NCBI RefSeq assembly: GCF_016545825.1
Contig: NC_052614.1
Span: 9,752,559-9,816,558 of the forward strand
Direction: 5' to 3'
Length of the DNA: 64,000 nt
From: Eucalyptus grandis
Lineage: Eukaryota > Streptophyta > Magnoliopsida > Myrtales > Myrtaceae
The notes beneath the pieces were generated by a model. That model was given only the letters and a program-made list of their open reading frames with translations. It was not told where the DNA came from and made no database searches. Shown here piece after piece: positions 56,375-64,000 of this stretch. The translations under genes and the position numbers were made by a program. Position 1 is the stretch's first letter, and every line of letters begins with the position of its first letter.

Positions 56375-57058
56375 TTGGTTTTAAACTTTAGAGGACTTAG
56401 GACAAAATTAATCCTGTTTAAAAATATTTTTGTTTGGCAGCAAAGATAGTATGTGCATCCATAACATATCAAATGTTAATTCTTTATGGGAGTTATAAGG
56501 GGTGGTGATTTCTAACATTTGTTTTGTAGGGGTATAAGAGTGCATGGTTTATTCATGTTTGAAGTGCTGATTGTTTTTTTTAAATTATCATGCATGAATC
56601 TCCTGCATTGCACTACACAATAGCACACACAACCTGCCGCTAGACCTGGGCCGCATAGGATCACCTAGGATGGTGTTGAGGTGGATACCATTCCGACTAC
56701 AACCGCGTAGTACGAGTGTCCCACCTTAACCCCGAAATTTCTTTCTTCACGTTGAAGGTACCCACCCCGGTTTGCAACCGCGCGACACGGGTCGGTTCTT
56801 TGACGAAGCCGGAGTCATGGGTAACCCGACCTAGCCACAACCTTGCTGGTTCAGTCCGATGATCCCATGGCTCCATTTTGAGCCATTTAGAGTAGAAATT
56901 GAACCACCGTCCATGCGTATGTCTATGTCATTGGCTTTGCTACTCAATGAGTAGGGTAAGATTTTCAAATTCTCTCCTTCGTAATTTGCTTATTCGCTTT
57001 CTTTTTTTTTGGTTGGTTCATGACAAATTAGGTTGATCGTAACTGTGAGTAGTATACG
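56375..57058 (+). other. Leader between primer-binding site and ORF1
   Basis: No coding similarity. It shares phrases with the minus-strand element's leader (AACCCCGAAA region, GCAACCGCGCGAC-like), so it is a family feature and probably includes the packaging region. Confidence 0.5.
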
Positions 57059-58360
57059 ATGGGGATACCCGAGCTTCACATCATTGCTACCCCGAAAGCC
57101 GAGCTTCGCACATGGTGGGATAGACTAGACCCGACTGGCCATTATTGGGTTCGATCCTACGTCGGACGATTACTTCCCATTTTAGAAATAGAAACTCATT
57201 ATGGTGTTGTACGAGCGTTGGCGCATGTCTGGTGTCCCGAGACTTGCACATTCATGTTTGGTGACCACGAGCTCACTCCAACCCTGGAAGAATACAGTGT
57301 TGCCATGGGAAAGCCTTTGGTGTCGGAATTAATTGGCCCACCTATAGGGACTGAGCATGCATTGACTTTATCCAATTTCCTTAGAGTTAAGGAGGATGAA
57401 GTGAGGAAAGTTTTGAAAGCTAATTGCAAGACTTGCCCATTTTCATTCCTAAATGAGCTTTTTCAAAATGCCCAATCTTTTCAAAAGAATAGGATCTTCC
57501 TGTTAGCTTTCTTCGGGTTCGTGTTATTCCCACATTGTAGGAACGCTATTAACCCTTTCGTGGCATGGGTAGTTCGTGAGGTATGTATGGGAAATGGCTT
57601 TGTTAACGCCGTCCTGACTGAAACTTTTCTTTCCATTGCTCGTTTCAAAGAAAACAAAAACAAAACTTTCCATGCTCCTCCTGAACTATTGCAAATTTGG
57701 TTCTTCTCTCACGTTAAAGGGTTTGGTAGCCTAATGACCGTGAACGACGTCTCTAACTCTAGCCACCCTATCTTGAAGTTTAAAGATAGGAAGATGTTTG
57801 CCCCCGACTATCACTATTCTGAGTGATTAGCTTTCATGACCAACCTTGGACCCGAAGATTTCCAATGGCACGCCAAATGGCTCCGAGTTCGAGAAGCGCG
57901 GTTCGTGTGTGGGCTTACTGGACCTATTCCTTTGTTGGGAATTACCGAAGTCATTGAGTATTACCCAACCCGAGTCGCCCGTCAGTTCCAAGAGGTTCAA
58001 CAACTTCCACCGATGATTCAAGAAGACCCGCTCAGGATAGACTTCCCTAATGGATGCCAAGATCACGAAGACTCCGTTACATTAGTCAAGTCGATGTGGG
58101 ATATGTGCCATCCCCGGAAGCTGATATGGCCCGAAGAGGAGTTGGAAGGGCAAGAGAAGACCTATTATGCCTCAATGGAATATATCCTTAAGCATAAAAT
58201 CCCAGAGAGCCTACGCCCGAGGATTCTTGACGTGCCATTAAAGACCACCCATCGAGCCAAGATCAAGCGCCTCAAAAGGAAGCTCGAAAAAGCCGAAGAT
58301 CGTGCCTCGAAGTTGACCCGAGTTAGTGGGGCGATCACAAGCGGGAGCTATCCTCGCTAG
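57059..58360 (+). CDS. ORF1 of the Ogre/Tat-like element (DUF7745-type), one in-frame stop
   Basis: 434 codons with a single TGA at 57824, where the relative has a longer reading (HYSE.LAFMTNLGPEDF), most likely a TGG changed to TGA. Motifs: AHVWCPETCTFMFGDHELTP, TLEEYSVAMGKPLVSELIGP, LAFFGFVLFPHCRNAINPFV, LTETFLSIARFKEN, LLQIWFFSHV, WHAKWLRVREARFV, IPLLGITEVIEYYPTRVARQ. The end is lysine-rich and coiled-coil-like (IKRLKRKLEKAEDRASKL). I recognise the plant-only DUF7745 family, usually found in Gypsy retrotransposons and stray genes. Ogre elements carry an ORF1 of unknown role in this position; that these are the same is my inference. The start is chosen at the first ATG after the leader. Confidence 0.7.
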
Positions 58361-58732
58361 TTAGATCGAGTCAAACGTGATATGTAATGGGCCCATGCCC
58401 ACGTATGTTACAATGTTAAAGAATTTGTCTCGAGTCGTGTTATCGGGAGATAAGAGTCATAATTAGCCTCGTTGTTTAGGGGTTCTCCCTCATGTCTTTT
58501 CCTGCGTTATGTAGTAACCTTGCTTTCAATGAAACGAGCAAATTTGGGTGATTAGATATTTGTCATGGACCGACCGCCTAATCATTACTCCATGCTTATA
58601 CATGCTTATCTATCCTTGTTTAGGTACTAGCCGATCGATTGTCTTTTACCGATCATCGACACGGCCAAGCGGAGATCCCCAATTCGCACGCGTGCGAAAG
58701 TCAGAATAGAGAATGAGGACACCAATGTACGC
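58361..58732 (+). other. ORF1-gag intergenic segment
   Basis: No long reading frame until about 58640, from where the gag frame is open (RRSPIRTRAKVRIENED) before the ATG at 58733. The minus-strand relative has the similar PIRTRSRATMADNTE at this place, so the gag may start upstream of 58733. Confidence 0.45.
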
Positions 58733-60797
58733 ATGGCCAAGATGGAGGACCAGCTGGCCCAACTCACCACAATGATGCTTGAAATAAGCCAGAAGCTCAA
58801 GGAGCCCCCTACTATAGCTGTCACGGGAACATCTACTCCAGTGTCAACAGAAGGCACGCACATTACTAATTCCCCTGGGAAAGAAACTGCTGGGGAGGCT
58901 CCTTCTGTCACGCCAATTATCGTCAATCTGGATCCTCCTCCAAAGGAAAACCCAGCACCCTGTCTAAGTGAAGAGAGTGAAAGACGCTTGGCAAAGATGG
59001 AGGAGCGACTGTGTGCCTTGCAAGGTTACGAGTTGAAAGGAGCTGATAGGCTGTCTCCATACACCAAGACGAACTTCCCTGAGAACTTCCAAGAGCCTAA
59101 GTTCACAAGAAAATATGACGGAATGGGATGTCCCAAGACCCATCTCAGATATTACATGAGGAAAATGGCTCGCTACGCTGACAACGTGCCATTTCTCATA
59201 CACACATTTCAAGATAGCTTGGAAGGCATTGCCCTGATGTGGTTCATTGCGCTGGACATTGAAGAATTCACTAGTTGGGAAGATTTGACCAACGAGTTCT
59301 TGCAGCAATACCGATTTAATACCGAGCTCGCCCCTACGAGAGAAGAATTGACCCGCGTTGAGAAGAAGAGAAATGAGTCATTTAAGGCATTTGCACAAAG
59401 GTGGAGAACCATGGCCTCACAGGTGAAGCCAGCTTTGAATGAGAGGGAGATGAAGCAACTATTCCTCAAGACATTACCCCCCCGAATACTTCCAAGGATT
59501 AGTATTTTCGGGATGCCAAACCTTTTCACAGCTGGTAGATGTAGGTGAAGGAGTTGAGTGGGCACTCATCGAAGGGAAGATATCCACCGGAGGCACGAAG
59601 AAGTTCCAGGCGAGAAAAGATAAGGAAGCTGCAGTTGAGGTAGCGCTCGTGCAAGAGTCATTTTACCCTAAGTCGCCCACAGCACCTGCGCACAAGCCTA
59701 TGGCCATTCAAGGGAGCTCGTCACGATCATATGACAAGGGCAAGAGACCCTTTTGAAAGGAATTTTCCCCACTACCACGACCGTTGTCAAAGCTGTTGCC
59801 CATGCTTCTTGAAAAGAGGATGGTTGCAAAGGAAGTACCTAGAGACAACCCCACGAGGTTCGCCGGGTTTGATGTAACCAAGACCTGCGAGTACCACATG
59901 GGAGAAAGGGGGCATGATGTAGATAGTTGCAATGTGTTAAGGTACAAAGTCCAACAATTACTGGACAAAAACATTTTGACGTTCAAGGAAGCTCAGCCTA
60001 ATATGCAACAGAATCCCCTACCGGACCATGCGGAGGGAGTGAACTCAATCTTTGAGGAGACACAGGCAAGTCAACAGTCTCTAATTGCGAATGCTTCCAA
60101 GTTGTATGAGTCCTTAGTATTGGTAGGATACTGTGGAGGTCATCAGGATGTCACCCCGGAAGAGAAACTGAACTGCGTCTGCAGGATGGTAGCCATGGGG
60201 GTAATTCGATGCAGAGAAGAGGAAGAGAATGTCGTATCCATGATAATCCCGTCATCATTCCACTCATCTTTTTGCAACATTACTCGTACATCTCGAGCGA
60301 AGAGGATTATGCCTGGAATTTCGAAGACCCTGGCTTCGTACGAGGAAGGGGTGATAGCTATGATAACTCCGATGGTAATTGAACTATCGGATGAGGAGAT
60401 TGCCGGTGATATCGAGATGGAAATCGTTGAACCCACAGTGATCGACCTTATGGTCGAGGAAATGTCGGCAATTGAAGTCACGGGAGGGAACGTAATGCTG
60501 GTCACAATTGAATTGCCACCGCGGGAGGAAGATGGAGTAATAGTGTTGGAGAGTCCTCCTAAATTCGACCCCAAAGCTGTACCTTGGGATTATCAAACAA
60601 ATGAGGTAGACACTGTCACGCGATCGGGCTGCTGTTACGCACCTGATAAAGGAATAGAAAAGAAGGCCGTGACTGAGGAGGAGGCGAAGCAATTCTTGGC
60701 CGTAGTAAAATCTAGCGAGTTCAATGTGGTAGATCAACTGCGGAAGTTGCCGGCCCAAATCTCCCTCCTGGAGTTGTTGAAATCCTCCGAGAAGGAC
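58733..60797 (+). CDS. Gag of the Ogre/Tat-like element (frameshift and stops)
   Basis: The first part, 58733-59548, holds the capsid-type core: FTRKYDGMGCPKTHLRYYMR, SLEGIALMWFIALDIEEFTS, WEDLTNEFLQQYRFN and AFAQRWRTMASQVKPALNER. Near 59476-59482 a run of seven C where six keep the frame shifts the reading. The second frame carries WALIEGKISTGGTKKF, an in-frame TGA at about 59754, then FAGFDVTKTCEYHMGERGHD with the knuckle C-x2-H...GH...C (about 59869-59928), and runs to a TGA at 60798. Gag forms the particle. A long acidic linker (60200-60600) follows the knuckle. Confidence 0.75.
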
Positions 60798-60800
60798 TGA

Positions 60801-61450
60801 GACATCTTACTGAAGGTCCTCAATGAGGTACACGTACCTGAAACAATCGATGAAGTCCAATTGGAAGAGTTTGTTGGGGCAGTTCTGCTGAAAGACCAGA
60901 TTTCCTTTACGGATGAGGACCTCTCTCCCGATGGTCCTAATCATACCAAAGCACTACACATCTCGGTGAAGCATGAGAGCACTCTGGTTTGCAGAGTGTT
61001 GATCGATAATGGTTCGGCGCTTAATATATGCCCATTGGCTACCCTCTATCGTCTGGGCATTGATCTTGGAGAATCCGTACTGGCAAGTCAACTGTGCGGG
61101 CCTTTGACGGGATGAAGAAGGAAGTGATAGGGGAAATTGAGCTTGAGTTGTTGATTGGCCCCGTACTCTTCCAAGTCGTGTTCAGTGTTAGATATACCAA
61201 GCGCTTTTAATTTTTTGCTAGGGAGGCCATGGATCCACACGGCAGGCCTTGCCTCTAGCCTCCATCAAAAGGTACGATTTGTGGTAGATAATGTGCTTAT
61301 CACGGTCCATGGAGAATCGACTTCAAGATCTACCATGAGACGACCATCCCATATGTGGAGCCCGAGTGTACCGAGGAATCCAGCTTTCAAACCTTCGAGC
61401 CTGGTATCCATGGTCCACGTGCTGCAGGTCTTTCACAAAGGTTCTTGAAT
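60801..61450 (+). CDS. Retroviral-type aspartic protease of the Ogre/Tat-like element
   Basis: The reading continues through the TGA at 60798 into ILLKVLNEVHVPETIDEVQ and the active-site region RVLIDNGSALNICPL (D-N-G at 61005-61013; the catalytic triplet is D-S/T-G in most proteases but DNGSALN is typical of Tat). Two compensating frame slips lie near 61107 and 61185. The end has LDIPSAFNFLLGRPWIHTAG and SLHQKVRFVVD. It would process the Gag-Pol chain. Confidence 0.75.
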
Positions 61451-61480
61451 TATCTAAGCCGGCCATAGTCGGGAAAGATT

Positions 61481-61895
61481 ATGCTAGCAAGCGGGTATAA
61501 TCGGGAGAGGGCCTTGGATCACACGGTCAAGGTGTGCGAAAACCCGTCGAAGCTCGTAAAAACTTCAAAAGAAGAGGCTTGGGATATGTCGAGAAACGGG
61601 GAGGCCATAACAACCAAGGAGGTCGTGGAAGGCATGGAGGCCGAGGCGCCCGAGGAGGCTGAGACGGGTATAGAGACCAGAGTGAACGCGTTGCCCATAC
61701 TGAAGAGGACGAGCGCTATCAAAGCCCGTTTTCCCCATTGCTGGAGGAGACGTTTCTAGGACCCCCAAGGATGTTGTTCGAGGAAGAGGATGATATCTAT
61801 GGTGTGACCGAGCTATTTAAGGAGGACGTCATATGCACCATCCTGGCGTGCGAGGAAGCCGAGTCCTCTGAAGTCATGGCTGTCCCTCCAAAGTA
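61481..61895 (+). CDS. G-patch-like segment after protease
   Basis: One frame reads GEGLGSHGQGVRKPVEARKN, then FKRRGLGYVEKRGGH, a G-patch pattern (spaced glycines, RGLGY), about 61504-61610. It then runs through glycine/arginine-rich residues and LLEETFLGPPRMLFEEEDDI to a TAG at about 61894. The G-patch reading has an in-frame stop before it (about 61496) and another within it. Such G-patch segments follow protease in several retroelements. Its role is unknown. Confidence 0.55.
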
Positions 61896-62316
61896 GGGCG
61901 GTTCTCGTTTAGCCTAGTCTTTCGTTTTATGTCTTCTCCCTGCGCGGGATCTCGTAGTTTTTCTTTATTTATTTCTTGTTTTCATCATTTGTAACGTGAA
62001 CTATAATCAGCCTCGATCTTGAGCCGTTGGTCGAGGGTGGTGTGTGTTAAAATACGGCCTTATCTTTCCTCATAGACACATGTTTTATTAAGGACATGTG
62101 GAAGCACATCAAACTAGCCCTATGATGGTCACTAAGGCCTAGGCCTCCACATGCTCCCTTATTTGACTGTTCCGCAAGAACGAGGAAATCCGAGAATATG
62201 AGGACGAGTTCTTGAAATTTTTACAAAAATACTTTGAAAGCTTTTGAAAATGACATGCATTGTCTTTGTTATCAACATTACTCTAACTCACATCATCGCA
62301 TCTCAGGCATTACATT
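61896..62316 (+). other. Gap between protease and RT, putative intron
   Basis: About 420 bp without coding similarity, T-rich (TTTATTTATTTCTTGTTTTC). A plausible splice acceptor, GCATCTCAG, lies at 62298-62306, just before the RT frame. Ogre-type elements are known to have an intron here. The donor site was not fixed. Confidence 0.4.
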
Positions 62317-64000
62317 ATGCATAATCATGATAAGGACGCATGCGACTCGGATGTGCATGAAGAAAGTCCCTCAGGTTCCGATGACATCGACGACGACGAT
62401 CGGAAGGGAGTCGAGCGCGAATGGAATCGACACGAAGAATCGAAGCCGTTGACTGAAGAGCAAACAATCACCATAAATTTGGGCGATGCAGAGAATGTCA
62501 GAGAAGTAAAAATCGGAGCATGTCTCTCAGAGTCAGAAGCGGAAATGATGACTAACCTTCTGAAAGATTATCAAGATGTGTTCGCCTGGACATATGCCGA
62601 CATGCCGGGATTGGATCCTGAAATTGTGGAACATGCTTTACCAACGGATCCCAATGTGCCACCCAAGAAGCAAAGACTTAGGAGAACTAAACCAGAGTTG
62701 TCCAAAAAGATTGAAGAAGAAGTGATGAAACTATTGAAGGTAGACTTTATCGAAGTAACTCATTATCCTGATTGGGTAGCAAATATCGTGCCCGTAATGA
62801 AGAAAGATGGGCGAATCAAGGTATGTGTTGACTATCGCGACTTGAATCGAGCAAGTCCTAAAGACGACTTTTCGCTCCCACATATCGATGTCTTGGTTGA
62901 CAGTACGGCGGGGTTTGAGTTATTCTCCTTCATGGACGGTTTTTCTGGATATAACCAAATCCGTATGAAGGAGGAAGACAGGAGCAAAACATCATTCATA
63001 ACTCCTTGGGGAACTTTTTGCTACAAAGTGATGCCTTTCGGTCTAAAGAATGCTGGGCAACGTATCAGAGGGCCATGGTCACGTTATTTCATGACATGAT
63101 GCACAAGGAAATTGAAGTATACGTCGACGACATGATTGCGAAATCGAGACGTGGTGAAAATCACGTCAAAGTCTTGCGAAGGTTATTTGAACGTCTTCAG
63201 AAGTTCAAGTTACGCCTCAACCCCGCAAAATGTGTTTTTGGAGCGAAATCTGGGAAACTATTAGGATTCATGGTTAGTAGTAGGGGCATAGAGATTGATC
63301 CATCGAAGGTTAAAGCCATTTGCGATTTACGACCCCCAAATACCGTCAAAGAAGTCCGCAGCCTGATGGGACGACTTAATTATGTGGCGAGGTTCATTTG
63401 TCAGTTGTTTGAAACGGCAAAACCATTCTTCAAACTCATGAAAAAGAATGCAAAGATTGAGTGGAATGCTGAGTGCCAGGGTGCCTTTGAGAAGATAAAA
63501 CATTATCTCACTCATGCACCAGTCTTAGTGCCCCCTCTCCCTAAAATTCCCTTGATTTTGTACTTAACCATACATGATGAATCATTGGGAGCTATGCTGG
63601 CCCAGAAAAGACCAAATGACGGGAGAGAATGCACAATATACTACTTGAGCAAGAAATTCACTGTTTCTGAGATGAACTATACGGAAGTTGAGAGAACTTG
63701 TGTGGCTTTAATTTGGGCCTTGCACAGGCTGCGGCAATACACACTTCATCACCGAATCTTGTTGGTGACCGAAAATGATCCTATCAGGTATCTCCTAGAG
63801 AAGCCGGCGTTGGTTGGCAAGTTGGCCAAGTGGCAAATCTTAATTTCTGAGTTTGACATTCAAAGCCTGGGATAGAAGTCCGTTAAAGGTCAAGCCATAA
63901 CAGATATGTTGGCAGAAAGTTCCGAGAGGTCCAAAACATCTTATGGGGATAGTGATGCAGAAGAGCGAATTTTACTTATATTAACCGACAAATGGACGAT
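62317..64000 (+). CDS. Reverse transcriptase and RNase H of the Ogre/Tat-like element (partial)
   Basis: The first frame, to about 63055, has YQDVFAWTYADMPGLDPEIV, RIKVCVDYRDLNRASPKDDF, DGFSGYNQIRMKEEDRSKT and TPWGTFCYKVMPFGLKNAG. A 1-bp loss at about 63055 shifts the frame; it goes on with YQRAMVTLFHDMMHKEIEVY and the catalytic YVDDMIAKS (63120-63146). Connection and RNase H parts follow: SLMGRLNYVARFI, ILYLTIHDESLGAMLAQKRP, ECTIYYLSKKFTVSEMNYTE, WALHRLRQYT. A TAG at about 63873 interrupts SLG.KSVKGQAITDMLAE. YVDDMIxKS and the linker favour the Tat lineage. Confidence 0.85.

Larger units (their letters stand above)
53488..64000 (+). mobile_element. Ogre/Tat-like Gypsy element, 5' part, running off the window
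   Basis: LTR (53488-56352), primer-binding site (56356-56374), leader, ORF1 (57059-58360), gag (58733 onward), protease (about 60861-61450), G-patch-like segment (61504-61600), a non-coding gap that fits an intron (about 61900-62310), RT and RNase H (62317 onward). The extra ORF before gag, long LTRs and the gap between protease and RT are the published traits of Ogre/Tat elements. Four in-frame stops and several frameshifts make it non-autonomous. Integrase and 3' LTR would be beyond 64000. Confidence 0.85.

Overview
The window is plant nuclear DNA, almost certainly from a eudicot. The gene families are plant-only: family-1 UDP-sugar glycosyltransferases of the UGT91 (UDP-rhamnose:rhamnosyltransferase-like) type, a CONSTANS-like B-box fragment, and Copia, Ogre/Tat Gypsy, MITE and SINE repeats. 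A woody rosid such as Myrtaceae would fit, but that is a guess. I found no intact host gene, RNA gene or CRISPR array. The window is a decayed tandem UGT cluster filled by transposable elements.

UGT cluster, all on the minus strand. Two long blocks are paralogous. Block A (1578-7200) and block B (17793-28620) share a body-type UGT, an identical hAT-like MITE insertion, a worn C-terminal UGT remnant, a second UGT and a terminal foldback repeat. In block A the second UGT has collapsed to a 40-codon deletion product (5682-5804); in block B it is nearly full length (25884-27231). A third, more eroded block C (34918-45485) holds two further UGT pseudogenes split by a complete Copia element. Every UGT copy carries at least one frameshift, stop or deletion. 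Two copies share one 1-bp deletion, so it predates the A/B duplication. Very small UGT crumbs lie at 16531-16583 and 30984-31046.

Other host relics. A frameshifted universal-stress-protein/U-box-kinase exon lies at 240-772, with a partial copy of the same locus at 31545-31900. A CONSTANS-like two-B-box exon (28990-29425) is frameshifted and sits between inverted repeats.

Mobile elements. (1) A minus-strand Ogre/Tat-like Gypsy fragment (7201-14262) has its 5' LTR, primer-binding site and extra ORF1, the last split exactly by a solo LTR (8175-10318). (2) A Copia gag remnant (14263-15767). (3) A 3.8-kb Copia with a 5-bp target duplication in the UGT4 upstream region (19207-22971). (4) A 7.2-kb Copia with a 5-bp target duplication (36138-43361). 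(5) A 3.4-kb solo LTR with a 5-bp target duplication (45780-49186) and an inverted relative (49753-52746). (6) A plus-strand Ogre/Tat-like element beginning at 53488 and leaving the window: LTR, primer-binding site, DUF7745-type ORF1, gag, protease, G-patch, putative intron, RT and RNase H. (7) Foldback/MITE elements, one tRNA-type SINE and several small tandem arrays.

How it fits together. The UGT array grew by tandem duplication and then degenerated. Retrotransposons and foldback elements landed in its upstream and intergenic spacers and now make up most of the DNA. The Ogre-like element with its extra ORF and putative intron, and the nested insertions that date the duplications, are the most informative features. 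I did not find evidence for a new functional system.
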